The translations under genes were made by a program, and so were the position numbers. Below, piece after piece: positions 50,067 to 59,363 of a stretch of 64,000 nucleotides of DNA; position 1 is the first letter of the stretch, and each line of letters opens with the position of its first letter. This stretch comes from XN24 sp047921455. Its GTDB lineage: Bacteria; Pseudomonadota; Gammaproteobacteria; Steroidobacterales; XN24. The stretch spans positions 1-64,000 of the forward strand of contig JBLRWC010000006.1 of assembly GCA_047921455.1 (NCBI GenBank), given 5' to 3'. Below the pieces are notes generated by a model, which searched no databases, was not told the origin of the DNA, and was given only the letters and a program-made list of their open reading frames with translations.

Positions 50067-50915
50067 TCACTCCATCAGGATGTGGGCATCGTGGATACCG
50101 AGTGCGCGCACCCGTTCCAGCATGTGCTCGATCTCGTCCACGGCCGTCAGCGGCCCGATCCGGACGCGGTAGATCCGTTTCCGGGGGCGCCCTTCCGGCT
50201 GCAACACGACGTGGTTGATGCCGGCACCGGCGAGCCGCGTCTTCAGGCGAGTCGCGTTGGTTTCGTCCGAAAAGGCGCCTACTTGCAGCCAGACGGGCTC
50301 CGGACCTGTCTCCGGCGCCGGTTGCGATCCCGCGCCGGCGACCACGGGCCTCGCCTGGCCGGTGCCCGGTTCGATAATTTCGACATCCACCAGTGCGGTG
50401 CCGTCATTGTGCATGCCCAGGCGCACGGCCGCGGCGTAAGACAAGTCGATAATGCGATCCCCGATGAACGGCCCGCGGTCGTTGACCCGAACGATCACGC
50501 TGCGGCCGTTGCCGACGTGCGTGACCCGCACGTACACGGGCAGGGGCAGCGTCTTGTGAGCCGCTGTCATCGCGTACATATCGTAAGGCTCGCCGCTGGA
50601 TGTCGTGCGGCCATGAAACTTGGTGCCGTACCAGCTGGCTATGCCGCGTTCGCGGTAGCGGGCGGCGTCAGCGTCGTTCATGACGTAGTGACGCCGGCCC
50701 ATGACCTCGTAGAACGGCGGATTGCCGCGGCTGCTGCGTGGCTCGGCGCGCGGCACCGGGTCGGGAATACGGCTCAGGTCCGGCGGCCGGGTCGGAGCGC
50801 TGTCCTGGCCTGGACTGATCCCGTCATCCCGGGGCCCGGCGCAACCTGCCAACAGCGCCACCCCTGCAATGACGCAAAGTGCTGCGATCCCACGCCCGCA
50901 GCACTCAGTCCGCAT
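50067..50915 (-). CDS. rlpA: Septal-ring lytic transglycosylase RlpA family lipoprotein
   Basis: A 282-residue lipoprotein (lipobox LAGC near residue 24). The double-psi beta-barrel domain contains GIASWYGTKFHGRTTSSGE and VRVNDRGPFIGDRIIDLSYAAA, including the catalytic-type His and Asp residues. A C-terminal SPOR domain begins at VWLQVGAFSDETNATRLKTR. RlpA cleaves stem-less glycan strands at the septum. The start at 50915 lies 11 bases inside the mltB end. Confidence 0.93.
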   Translation of the reverse strand: MRTECCGRGIAALCVIAGVALLAGCAGPRDDGISPGQDSAPTRPPDLSRIPDPVPRAEPRSSRGNPPFYEVMGRRHYVMNDADAARYRERGIASWYGTKFHGRTTSSGEPYDMYAMTAAHKTLPLPVYVRVTHVGNGRSVIVRVNDRGPFIGDRIIDLSYAAAVRLGMHNDGTALVDVEIIEPGTGQARPVVAGAGSQPAPETGPEPVWLQVGAFSDETNATRLKTRLAGAGINHVVLQPEGRPRKRIYRVRIGPLTAVDEIEHMLERVRALGIHDAHILME

Positions 50916-51924
50916 GGCCGCCTTCCCTGGCGCGCGCCCCGATGGCCTCGCCAAGCTGGTGAACCGCCAGGGCATACATCAGGCTGCGGTTGTAACGGGT
51001 GATGACGTAGAAGTTGTGGAATCCGGCCCAGTAACGCGGGCCCTGCGCGTGTTCCAGCACGAATAAGCCAGCCGCTGCATCCAGGTCCTGGGGCGCCGGG
51101 CCGACCAGGCCGACACCGGCCGCCCACAGGGCGCCGACGGTGGTGTTGGTGTTCAGCCCCTGGTGCGCGAGTGCGGACGGGTCCTTGCCGCCGGCCACGG
51201 CGGCCGCAACTACCGGCTCGCCGGCCCGCCAGCCGTGTGCCTTGAAGTAGTTGGCGACACTCGCGAGGATGTCGTCCATGCTGTTCCACAGGTCCACGCG
51301 GCCGTCGCCGTCCCCGTCCACCGCGTAGGCGCGATAGCTCGACGGGATGAATTGCGGCATGCCCATCGCGCCGGCATAGGAACCGACCGGGGTTTCTATT
51401 TCGAGTCCCTGCTCGCGTACCAGCAGCAGGAATTGCTCGAGTTCACGCGTGAAGAAAGCGCTGCGGGGCGGATATTCGAAGGCGAGCGTCGCGAGGGCGT
51501 CGAGCACGCGGTAACGACCGATGATGCGCCCGTAAAAAGTTTCCACGCCGATGATCCCGACCAGGATTTCCGCGGGTACACCGGTGTCCGCCTCCACCTG
51601 GGCGATCCTGGTGCTGTGTTCCCGCCAGAATTCCACGCCGGCGGCGATACGCGCCTCGGTCATGAAAATATTCCGGTATTCGTGCCAGGGCCGGACGCGC
51701 TCTGCGGGACGGCTGATGGCGTCAATGATCGGCGGCTGGACGCGGGCGAGTTCGAGGATGGAGCGCACCGTCTCCCGTTCGAGGCCGTGTTCCTCGTGGA
51801 CCCGGTCGATGAAGGCTTGCACGTCGGCCCGTTCTAAATCGAGTGCGCGGGCGCTGGCCGGCGCGGCAGCCAGTAATTGTCCGACCACGAAGATGGCGCA
51901 GCACAGCAGCAGAATTGAACGCAT
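50905..51924 (-). CDS. mltB: Membrane-bound lytic murein transglycosylase B
   Basis: A 339-residue MltB/Slt35-type enzyme with signal peptide MRSILLLCCAIFVVGQLLAA. The catalytic Glu is in GIIGVETFYGRIIG near 127, followed by AGAMGMPQFIPSSYRAYAVD near 205 and DGDGDGRVDLWNSMDDILASVANYF. No clear lipobox, so possibly a soluble periplasmic form. The start overlaps the rodA stop by one base. Confidence 0.94.
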   Translation of the reverse strand: MRSILLLCCAIFVVGQLLAAAPASARALDLERADVQAFIDRVHEEHGLERETVRSILELARVQPPIIDAISRPAERVRPWHEYRNIFMTEARIAAGVEFWREHSTRIAQVEADTGVPAEILVGIIGVETFYGRIIGRYRVLDALATLAFEYPPRSAFFTRELEQFLLLVREQGLEIETPVGSYAGAMGMPQFIPSSYRAYAVDGDGDGRVDLWNSMDDILASVANYFKAHGWRAGEPVVAAAVAGGKDPSALAHQGLNTNTTVGALWAAGVGLVGPAPQDLDAAAGLFVLEHAQGPRYWAGFHNFYVITRYNRSLMYALAVHQLGEAIGARAREGGHAD

Positions 51925-53057
51925 TATTTGCCCAGCAGGTTACGGTGGCCGTTGATGGACATGAGGATACCGAAACCCGCCATGAGGGTCACCATTGATG
52001 TGCCGCCATAGCTGACCAGCGGCAGCGGCACTCCGACCACGGGCAGTAATCCCGTGACCATGCCGGTGTTGACGAACACATAAACGAAAAACGTCAGGCT
52101 GATGCTGCCGGCGAGCAACCGCGCAAAGGTGTCCTGGGCCTGCAGCGCGATGTACATGCCGCGGCCGACCAGGAACAGGTAAGCCAATATCAGCAGCACG
52201 AGGCCGATCAGGCCGAATTCCTCGCCCAGCACGGCAAAGATGAAATCCGTGGAGCGCTCCGGCAGAAACTCGAGTTGCGCTTGCGAGCCGTTCCCCCAGC
52301 CCTTGCCGAACAGGCCCCCGGAGCCAATGGCGATTTTCGACTGGATAATATGGTAGCCGGCGCCCAGCGGGTCCGATTCCGGGTTGAACAGTGTCAGCAC
52401 GCGCTGCCGCTGGTAATCACGCATGAAATGCCACAATACGGGCGCCAGCGCCGCGCCGGCGGCGCCGAGCAATACGATCAGCTTCAGGCGCAGCCCGCCG
52501 AGCAGTATTACCAGCAACCCGGCGCTGCCGACCAGCAGCGCAGTACCGAGATCCGGTTGTTGCGCAATGAGCACGACAGGGATCGCTACCAGCGCCAGCA
52601 GCACCAGCAACTCGATGATGCGCGGTGGCAACGGCCGGTTGTGCAGGTACCAGGCGGCCATCATCGGCACCGCGAGTTTCATGATCTCGGAGGGCTGGAA
52701 ACGCACTATGCCGAGATCCAGCCAGCGCTGCGCGCCCTTGCCGAAGTCGCCGGCCACGAGGACCGCCAGCAGCAACAGCAGGCCGACGGCAAATACCCAC
52801 GGCGCCCACAGGCGCAGTAGCTTCGGGGGCACCTGGGCGATCGCCAGCAGCACCCCGAAGGCGACGCCCAGCCGTACCAGTTGCCGCATCATCAGGCTGC
52901 TATCCTGGCCGCCGGCGCTCCACAGCACCACGAGTCCGAAACCGGCGACCAGCAACAGTCCGCCGAGCAGCGGCGCATCCAGGCGCAGGCCGGCCATGAT
53001 CTGGCGACCGAGACTGAGCGAGCGCTGTTCCCCGAATGCTGACTGTGAGACCGCCAT
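51924..53057 (-). CDS. rodA: Peptidoglycan glycosyltransferase RodA
   Basis: A 377-residue SEDS-family polymerase with ten membrane helices. Diagnostic segments are GAQRWLDLGIVRFQPSEIMKL near 150-170, QQPDLGTALLV near 208, PLGAGYHIIQSKIAIGSGG, FLPERSTDFIFAVLGEEFG and the C-terminal PLVSYGGTSM. It polymerises glycan during elongation together with PBP2. The ATG at 53057 is one base from the mrdA stop. Confidence 0.96.
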   Translation of the reverse strand: MAVSQSAFGEQRSLSLGRQIMAGLRLDAPLLGGLLLVAGFGLVVLWSAGGQDSSLMMRQLVRLGVAFGVLLAIAQVPPKLLRLWAPWVFAVGLLLLLAVLVAGDFGKGAQRWLDLGIVRFQPSEIMKLAVPMMAAWYLHNRPLPPRIIELLVLLALVAIPVVLIAQQPDLGTALLVGSAGLLVILLGGLRLKLIVLLGAAGAALAPVLWHFMRDYQRQRVLTLFNPESDPLGAGYHIIQSKIAIGSGGLFGKGWGNGSQAQLEFLPERSTDFIFAVLGEEFGLIGLVLLILAYLFLVGRGMYIALQAQDTFARLLAGSISLTFFVYVFVNTGMVTGLLPVVGVPLPLVSYGGTSMVTLMAGFGILMSINGHRNLLGK

Positions 53058-53058
53058 G

Positions 53059-54915
53059 TCAGTCTGTCTCCCGCTTGAGCCAGTGATCCATGACAGTGCG
53101 GGCGATCGGCGCCGCCGCACCGCTGCCGCTGCCGCCGTTCTCGACCAGCACAGCGACCGCAATGCGCGGATTCTCGGCGGGCGCAAAGGCGATGAACAGG
53201 GCATGCGGCCGGTGGCGTTCATCGACGAGGTCTTCGTCGTATTCTTCACCCTGGGCGATGCCGATGACCTGTGATGTGCCGGTCTTGCCCGCAATGGTCC
53301 ATTGCGAACCGGCACCGGAGGCGCGGGCGGTGCCGCGCGGGCCGTGGACGACGGCGATCATCGAGTCCACGGCTTCTTCGATCTGTGCCGGGGCGACCTG
53401 GATAGCTGGCAAGGGGGTGGGGGCAAGCGTTTCGCGCGCGCCGCTGACGGGGTCCTCGACGGCCGCGAGCAGGGTCGGGCGAAAGCCCTGGCCGCGGTTG
53501 CCTAGAATCGCCGCCGCCTGCGCCAGTTGTAAAGGCGTGGCAAGCATATAGCCTTGGCCGATGCCGGTGATCACCGTCTCGCCGGGAAACCAGGCTTGGT
53601 CTTCACGCTGGCGAAAGGCACTGCGTTTCCAGTCGCGGGACGGCACCAGGCCGGTCTGCTCCCCGGGGATATCGATACCGGTAGGGCCGCCGAGCCCGAA
53701 TTTGCCGAGGAACTCGTGCATGCGCTCGATGCCCAGCGTGACCGCCAGGCGGTAGAAATAAACGTCGCAGGACTGCGCCACGGAGTCCTGCAGGTTGACG
53801 GTGCCGTGGCCGGTCCTGCGCCAGTCGCGGTAGCGGTGCGAGTGATTGGGCAGACTGAACCAGCCGGGGCAGAAAACCGTGTCGTGGCCGTGAATCACGC
53901 CGTAATGCAAGCCCGCCAGCGCCAGCATCGGCTTGATGGTCGAGCCGGGTGGATACTGGCCGCGCAAGGCGCGGTTGAAGAGCGGCTGGTCGATGTCGGT
54001 TTGCAGCGCGCGGTATTGATCACGGGAGATGCCGGAGCTGAACAAGTTCGGGTCGTAACCCGGCACGCTGGCCAGGGCCAGCACCTCGCCATTGCGCGGA
54101 TCCAGCGCGACGACCGAGCCGCGGCGTCCTTGCAAAGCCTGTTCCGCGACCTGCTGCAATTCCAGGTCAATGGTCAGGTGCACGTTGCGACCCGGCACGG
54201 GATCGTTGCGCTCCAGTTCCTGGAGGGTGCGACCCTGCGCATTTACGAGGATTTGCCGATACCCTGTCGAGCCGTGCAACAGGCCTTCCCAGGCGCGTTC
54301 AGCGCCGATGCGGCCAGTCTGGGCGGTACCGGCATAATTGGCGGTGTCGAGTCTTTGCAGGTCGTTTTCGCTGATGGCGCCGACGTATCCGAACGCATGC
54401 GAGCCGCTTTCCCGGTAAGGATAATGGCGCGCCAGCCGCGCCTGGATGTCCACGCCGGGGAAACGCGGCCGCTGCACGGCAAAGCGCGCCGCGTCTTGTT
54501 CACTGAGGCGATGACGCAGGATCGTCGGTTCGAATCTGCGCTGGCTCCTGAGCTGGCTCGTGATGCGCGGCAGGTCCTCGTCGTGCACCAGTCCCAGCCT
54601 GCGGAGCTCCGCGAGGGTACTCTCGATATCGCGAACCTGCTCGGGGATCAGTTCCAGCTGGTAGACGGGCCGGTTTTCGGCCAGCAGCCGGCCGTTGCGG
54701 TCGAACAGCAGGCCGCGCACCGGCGGCACCGGTTCGATGCGTACCCGGTTACCGTGCGAGAGTCGGCTGAAGTGTTCGAAATGCACGACTTGCAAATCCA
54801 CCAGCCGGTACACCACCAGCCCGGCCAGCAGCGTGACGATGACTGCCGCAGCGATGATGCGCCCGAGAAACATGCGCTGCTCGTGCCAGTGGTCCTTGAG
54901 ATGATCGATGCTCAT
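53059..54915 (-). CDS. mrdA: Penicillin-binding protein 2 (elongation transpeptidase)
   Basis: A 618-residue class B PBP. It has one N-terminal membrane helix (IIAAAVIVTLLAGLVVYRLVD), a dimerisation domain, then the transpeptidase motifs PGSTIKPML (active-site Ser), SQSCDVYFY and KTGTSQVI. The TGRIGAERAWEGLLHGSTG segment is typical of PBP2. It is the cognate partner of RodA. The start overlaps the mreD stop by four bases. Confidence 0.96.
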   Translation of the reverse strand: MSIDHLKDHWHEQRMFLGRIIAAAVIVTLLAGLVVYRLVDLQVVHFEHFSRLSHGNRVRIEPVPPVRGLLFDRNGRLLAENRPVYQLELIPEQVRDIESTLAELRRLGLVHDEDLPRITSQLRSQRRFEPTILRHRLSEQDAARFAVQRPRFPGVDIQARLARHYPYRESGSHAFGYVGAISENDLQRLDTANYAGTAQTGRIGAERAWEGLLHGSTGYRQILVNAQGRTLQELERNDPVPGRNVHLTIDLELQQVAEQALQGRRGSVVALDPRNGEVLALASVPGYDPNLFSSGISRDQYRALQTDIDQPLFNRALRGQYPPGSTIKPMLALAGLHYGVIHGHDTVFCPGWFSLPNHSHRYRDWRRTGHGTVNLQDSVAQSCDVYFYRLAVTLGIERMHEFLGKFGLGGPTGIDIPGEQTGLVPSRDWKRSAFRQREDQAWFPGETVITGIGQGYMLATPLQLAQAAAILGNRGQGFRPTLLAAVEDPVSGARETLAPTPLPAIQVAPAQIEEAVDSMIAVVHGPRGTARASGAGSQWTIAGKTGTSQVIGIAQGEEYDEDLVDERHRPHALFIAFAPAENPRIAVAVLVENGGSGSGAAAPIARTVMDHWLKRETD

Positions 54916-55403
54916 ATGAGCGCCCGGAATCGCCCGCGCAGGCCGTCGAGCACGGCGACGAGAATGGGCCAGGCGAGCATGGCCGCGAGGGTCGGCGCGG
55001 TGCGTTCCCAGCTCAGTTCAGCGCCGGCCGTCATGCCGTCAACCCAGAACAACAGGAACTGGTGGGCCGCAACCAGCGCGCCGATGGCCATGGTTTGTTG
55101 CCAGATCGGGAACAGGCGCAAGCGCAGGTGAAGGTGCAGCGTCAGCCAGGTGGCTACCGTCATCGCCAGCGCATGCTGACCAAGCACGCCCCCCTTGAGT
55201 ATGTCGAGCACCAGCCCGGCGAACCAGGCCAGCGCCAGTCCGTACCGGCGCGGGTAGGCGAGCGCCCAGTAGATCATGGTCAGCGCCAGCCAGGGCGGTC
55301 GCCAGGCCGCGAGGTCGCCGGGCAGGGGGGTGACTTCGAGCGAGAGCGCGACCAGCAGCGATAGCAGTACCGACCAGCTCGGCAGGCGGGGTGCGGCGCT
55401 CAT
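54912..55403 (-). CDS. mreD: Rod-shape determining protein MreD
   Basis: A 163-residue MreD with about five membrane helices. PPWLALTMIYWALAYPRRYGLALAWFAGLVLDILKGGVLGQHALAMT is the conserved core in the middle third (residues 37-81). It links MreC to the RodA-PBP2 machinery. Four-base overlaps with mreC and mrdA. Confidence 0.94.
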   Translation of the reverse strand: MSAAPRLPSWSVLLSLLVALSLEVTPLPGDLAAWRPPWLALTMIYWALAYPRRYGLALAWFAGLVLDILKGGVLGQHALAMTVATWLTLHLHLRLRLFPIWQQTMAIGALVAAHQFLLFWVDGMTAGAELSWERTAPTLAAMLAWPILVAVLDGLRGRFRALI

Positions 55404-56317
55404 GGCTCAACCTCGTCGTCCGGCGTGACGAGGGCGTTGGCGACCTCGCTTTCCACTGCCGGCGGATCAGCTTCGCCGCCTTTCCAGACCAGCAGTACCT
55501 GGCGGGTGCGGTTGAGCGCTGCAGTCGGCTCCGCCTCGACGCGCGCAAACGGTTCACCCGGGCGCCGCTCCACGCGCGTGACCTGCGCCACCGGGTAGCC
55601 CGCCGGGAAGGCATCACCGAGCCCGGAGGTGGTCAGCAGGTCGCCAATCCGGATATCGGCGCTGTTCGGCAGGAACGGGAGCTCCAGTCGCGTGACGTCG
55701 CCCATGCCCAGCGCCACCGTGCGCAAGCCGTTGCGATTCAATTCAACCGGTGTGGCGTGGCTCGGGTCGCTGATCAGGATCGCTTCCGAGCCGAGTGGGT
55801 TGACCTGCACCACCTGGCCGACGATTCCCTCGGCATCCAGCAGCGCCTGGCCCGCATAGACGCCGGCATGTGCGCCGCGATTCAGGGCGATGCGATGGCG
55901 ATACGGGTCGAGGTCTACCGCCAGGATTTCGGCGACCTGGACGCGATTCGCCAGTCGCGCGGGCGATTCCATCAAGGACCGCAGGCGTGCATTTTCGGCC
56001 TCGAGCGTCGCCAGTTGCTGCATGCCGGCGCGCAGGCGCAGGCTTTCGATCCTCAGGTCGCGATTTTCCGCCACCAGCCGGCTGCGTTCCGCCAACCGTT
56101 CCCGTGTCCAGCCGAAGGTCGCCGAGGGCATGTCCACGAGCACCCGGATAGGGTAGACCGCCACGGAGAGCGCATCGCGCACGGTCTCCAGGTGGCCCTG
56201 CCGATGGTCGAGCACCATCAGCGCGACGGACAACAGCGCCATTAGCACCATGCGAGTGCCGAGCGAAGGTCCGCGATCGAACAGCGGCTTGTTGTCTGTC
56301 TGGTCGATTGGGCTCAC
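55400..56317 (-). CDS. mreC: Rod-shape determining protein MreC
   Basis: A 305-residue MreC: one N-terminal membrane helix (MVLMALLSVALMVLDHRQG), a coiled coil (RLVAENRDLRIESLRLRAGM and LATLEAENARLRSLM), then the paired beta-barrel domain (EILAVDLDPYRHRIALNRGA, AGVYAGQALLDAEGIVGQV, LTTSGLGDAFPAGYPVAQV). It activates PBP2 in the periplasm. Sixty-one bases separate it from mreB. Confidence 0.95.
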   Translation of the reverse strand: MSPIDQTDNKPLFDRGPSLGTRMVLMALLSVALMVLDHRQGHLETVRDALSVAVYPIRVLVDMPSATFGWTRERLAERSRLVAENRDLRIESLRLRAGMQQLATLEAENARLRSLMESPARLANRVQVAEILAVDLDPYRHRIALNRGAHAGVYAGQALLDAEGIVGQVVQVNPLGSEAILISDPSHATPVELNRNGLRTVALGMGDVTRLELPFLPNSADIRIGDLLTTSGLGDAFPAGYPVAQVTRVERRPGEPFARVEAEPTAALNRTRQVLLVWKGGEADPPAVESEVANALVTPDDEVEP

Positions 56318-56378
56318 GGTGGAGTCACTGCCAACCGTCGCCTGTCGTGGACCAGGGACGGAAGGTAAGGCCAGCGGG

Positions 56379-57422
56379 TCACTCTATTCCGAACAGGCCG
56401 GGCCCGTGCTGATCGAGCAGCTCCAGTACCTTGCCTCCGCCGAGAGCCACGCAGGTGAGCGGTTCGTCGGCAATAATGACGGGGAGTCCGGTTTCTTCCA
56501 TCAGCAGCTTGTCGAGGTCGCGCAGCAGCGCGCCGCCGCCGGTCAGCACGATGCCACGATCCGCGACATCGGCGCCGAGTTCCGGCGGGGTTTGCTCGAG
56601 GGCCGCTTTTACAGCGCCGACGATGCCCTGCAGCGGTTCCTGCAAGGCCTCGAGAATTTCGTTTGAATTCAAGGTGAAACTGCGCGGCACGCCCTCCGAC
56701 AGGTTGCGGCCGCGCACGGAAATCTCGAGCACTTCCTGGCCCGGATACGCGGCGCCGATCTCGTGCTTGATGCGCTCAGCCGTCGCCTCGCCGATCAGGA
56801 TGCCGTAGTTGCGCCGAACGTAGCTCATGATCGCTTCGTCGAAGCGATCGCCGCCGATCCGCACCGAAGCTGCGTAGACGATGCCATTGAGCGAGATGAC
56901 GGCGACTTCGGAGGTGCCGCCGCCGATATCGAGGACCATGGAGCCGCGCGCTTCGCCGACCGGCATGCCGGCCCCGATCGCGGCCGCCATCGGTTCCTCG
57001 ACCAGGTAAACCTTGCGCGCGCCGGCGCCTTCCGCAGATTCACGGATCGCACGGCGCTCAACCTGGGTCGAGCCATAGGGCACACAGACCAGGACGCGGG
57101 GGCTTGGGCGGAAATAGCGGCTGCCATGCGCCTTCTTGATGAAGTGCTGAAGCATTTTCTCGGTCACCGTGAAATCCGCGATCACGCCGTCCTTCAACGG
57201 GCGGATGGCAGTGATATTGCCCGGGGTGCGGCCCAGCATCATCTTGGCCTCGGTGCCGACGGCCTGGACCGTCCGGCCGCCGCGCGCGGATTCCTCGCGG
57301 ATGGCCACCACGGAGGGCTCGTTGAGCACGATGCCCCGCCCCCTGACGTAAATCAGTGTGTTCGCCGTGCCCAGGTCGATGGACAGGTCGTTGGAGAAAT
57401 AACCCCGAATATTCTTAAACAT
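56379..57422 (-). CDS. mreB: Rod-shape determining actin homologue MreB
   Basis: A 347-residue bacterial actin. Phosphate 1 motif SIDLGTANTLIYVRGRGIVL is near 14-33, phosphate 2 VLDIGGGTSEVAVISL near 162-177, and the adenosine motif GIVLTGGGALLRDLDKLL near 288-305. The amphipathic N-terminus (MFKNIRGYF) supports membrane binding. It is the first gene of the elongasome operon and divergent from gatC; the 167-base gap should contain both promoters, though no strong consensus was recognised. Confidence 0.97.
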   Translation of the reverse strand: MFKNIRGYFSNDLSIDLGTANTLIYVRGRGIVLNEPSVVAIREESARGGRTVQAVGTEAKMMLGRTPGNITAIRPLKDGVIADFTVTEKMLQHFIKKAHGSRYFRPSPRVLVCVPYGSTQVERRAIRESAEGAGARKVYLVEEPMAAAIGAGMPVGEARGSMVLDIGGGTSEVAVISLNGIVYAASVRIGGDRFDEAIMSYVRRNYGILIGEATAERIKHEIGAAYPGQEVLEISVRGRNLSEGVPRSFTLNSNEILEALQEPLQGIVGAVKAALEQTPPELGADVADRGIVLTGGGALLRDLDKLLMEETGLPVIIADEPLTCVALGGGKVLELLDQHGPGLFGIE

Positions 57423-57589
57423 AGGTGACTGGGCAGGCTGCAGGCGGAGGCTGTGGGGCGGCGCCGCGGGCGCCGGATGACTTCGGTCGACAAGCTCGCA
57501 AATTTAGCAACGGGGGCGACTTCGGGCAAGCGCAAGGGTATCATCGAAAGCTTGTTCAAAGTGCTTTTCCCAAGCCCCAGGAGACCCGC

Positions 57590-57877
57590 ATGAAGCTTAG
57601 CCGACACGAGGTCGAGTCTATCGCGCACCTCGCGAGGCTGGAAATTTCGGCCGACCAGATTCCCGTATATGTTGACAACCTGTCGCGGATTATCGATTTC
57701 GTGCAGCAGTTGGAGCGGGCCGACACCGAGGGCGTGACCCCGATGGCCCATCCCCTCAACATGACGCAGCCGCTGCGGGACGACGTCGTGACGGAAACTG
57801 ATCAGCGCGCACTTTACCAGCAGAATGCCGAGGCGGTGGAATCCGGGTTATACCTGGTTCCCCGGGTCATCGAGTAA
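57590..57877 (+). CDS. gatC: Aspartyl/glutamyl-tRNA amidotransferase subunit C
   Basis: A 95-residue GatC. Family features are the start SRHEVESIAHLARLEIS, the central LSRIIDFVQQLERADTEGVTPMAHP and the end VESGLYLVPRVIE. It wraps GatA and GatB in the GatCAB complex. AGGAG precedes the ATG. Presence of GatCAB implies tRNA-dependent formation of Gln-tRNA(Gln) and/or Asn-tRNA(Asn). Confidence 0.96.
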   Translation: MKLSRHEVESIAHLARLEISADQIPVYVDNLSRIIDFVQQLERADTEGVTPMAHPLNMTQPLRDDVVTETDQRALYQQNAEAVESGLYLVPRVIE

Positions 57878-57894
57878 CCAAGGAGCAAGGACGC

Positions 57895-59352
57895 ATGCAC
57901 GGCATGACATTGGCCGGGATCGCCCGCGCCCTGCGCGCCCGCGAATTCAGCAGCGCGGAACTCGTGAGCCACTTGCTGGAGCGGATCGGCAAGCTCGATG
58001 GCGAGTTGAATTCCTTCATCACATTGACTGGCGAAGCGGCGCTGGACGCGGCTCGGGCGGCCGACGCGCAGCTGGCCAACGGCGGCGGGTCACCGCTGAC
58101 CGGCCTGCCCATCGCTCACAAGGACATTTTTTGTACGGCGGGCGTGAAGACGACTTGCGGTTCGCGCATGCTGGACAATTTTGTCTCGCCCTATGACGCC
58201 ACCGTGGTCGAGCGTTTGCGCGCGGCCGGCGTCATTATGCTCGGCAAGACCAACATGGATGAATTTGCCATGGGTTCGTCGAACGAGACGAGCTTCTATG
58301 GCCCGGTGCGCAATCCCTGGGACCTCGATCGTGTTCCGGGCGGCTCGTCGGGCGGTTCGGCGGCGGCGGTAGCCGCGCGACTGGTGCCGGCCGCGACCGG
58401 TACCGATACCGGCGGGTCGATTCGGCAACCGGCCGCACTCGCCGGCATCACCGGCATCAAGCCGACCTATGGCCGGGTCTCCCGCTACGGCATGATTGCC
58501 TTTGCATCCAGCCTGGACCAGGCCGGGGTATTGACGCAGACGGCGGAAGACGCCGCCCTGTTGCTCGGGCACATGTCGGGCCACGACCCGCGCGACTCGA
58601 CCTCCGTCGATGCGCCGGTGCCGGACTACACGGCTGGCCTGGGAGCGTCGCTCGAGGGGCTCAGGATCGGGCTGGTGGAGGAATTTCTCGACGAGGGACT
58701 CGACGCAGAGAATGCCGCCGCGATCGAGGCGGCGCTCAAGGTGCTGGAGGGCCTTGGCGCGAAGGTACAGCGCGTCAGCCTGCCCAATATCGGCTTGTCG
58801 GTGCCGACGTACTACGTGGTGGCGCCGGCGGAGTGTTCGTCCAACCTGTCGCGCTTCGACGGCGTGCGTTTCGGTTATCGCGCCGCCGCGCCGCGCGACC
58901 TGGAAGATCTTTACAAGCGCAGCCGTGGCGAGGGTTTCGGCGCGGAGGTCAAGCGCCGCATCATGACCGGTACGTACGTGCTGTCGGCGGGTTACTACGA
59001 CGCCTACTACCTGAAGGCGCAGCGCTCACGACAGCTGATCGCGGCGGATTTCCGGCGCGCCTTCGAGAGTGTGGACGTGCTGGTCGGACCGACCTCGCCG
59101 ACGCCGGCGTTTGCGCTTGGCGCCAAGGTGGACGACCCGGTCACCATGTATCTCAACGATATTTATACGATCGGCGTCAACCTGGCTGGTCTGCCCGGCT
59201 TGTCGGCGCCGTGCGGCTTCGTCAACGGACTGCCGGTCGGGCTGCAAATTATCGGCCGCGCATTCGACGAAGGACGCATCCTGAATGTCGCGCATCGTTA
59301 TCAGCAGGCAACAGACTGGCATGCGAGGGCGCCAGGCGGCGCTTTCGCCTGA
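57895..59352 (+). CDS. gatA: Aspartyl/glutamyl-tRNA amidotransferase subunit A
   Basis: A 485-residue amidase-signature enzyme that produces ammonia from glutamine. The Ser-cisSer-Lys triad is visible: Lys in PIAHKDIFC near 77, and the serines in PGGSSGGSAAAVA near 148-160 and TDTGGSIRQPA near 170-180. AGGAGCAAGG precedes the ATG region. gatB begins 11 bases downstream. Confidence 0.96.
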   Translation: MHGMTLAGIARALRAREFSSAELVSHLLERIGKLDGELNSFITLTGEAALDAARAADAQLANGGGSPLTGLPIAHKDIFCTAGVKTTCGSRMLDNFVSPYDATVVERLRAAGVIMLGKTNMDEFAMGSSNETSFYGPVRNPWDLDRVPGGSSGGSAAAVAARLVPAATGTDTGGSIRQPAALAGITGIKPTYGRVSRYGMIAFASSLDQAGVLTQTAEDAALLLGHMSGHDPRDSTSVDAPVPDYTAGLGASLEGLRIGLVEEFLDEGLDAENAAAIEAALKVLEGLGAKVQRVSLPNIGLSVPTYYVVAPAECSSNLSRFDGVRFGYRAAAPRDLEDLYKRSRGEGFGAEVKRRIMTGTYVLSAGYYDAYYLKAQRSRQLIAADFRRAFESVDVLVGPTSPTPAFALGAKVDDPVTMYLNDIYTIGVNLAGLPGLSAPCGFVNGLPVGLQIIGRAFDEGRILNVAHRYQQATDWHARAPGGAFA

Positions 59353-59363
59353 GGAATTAGTGC

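Noticed and set aside
53554..55131. Plus-strand open frame of 525 codons opposite mrdA/mreD.
   Set aside because: Shadow of PBP2 and MreD, which have clear transpeptidase motifs and operon context.
57423..57589. Search for a clear sigma-70 promoter between mreB and gatC.
   Set aside because: Only weak partial matches were seen on either strand, so no promoter is called.
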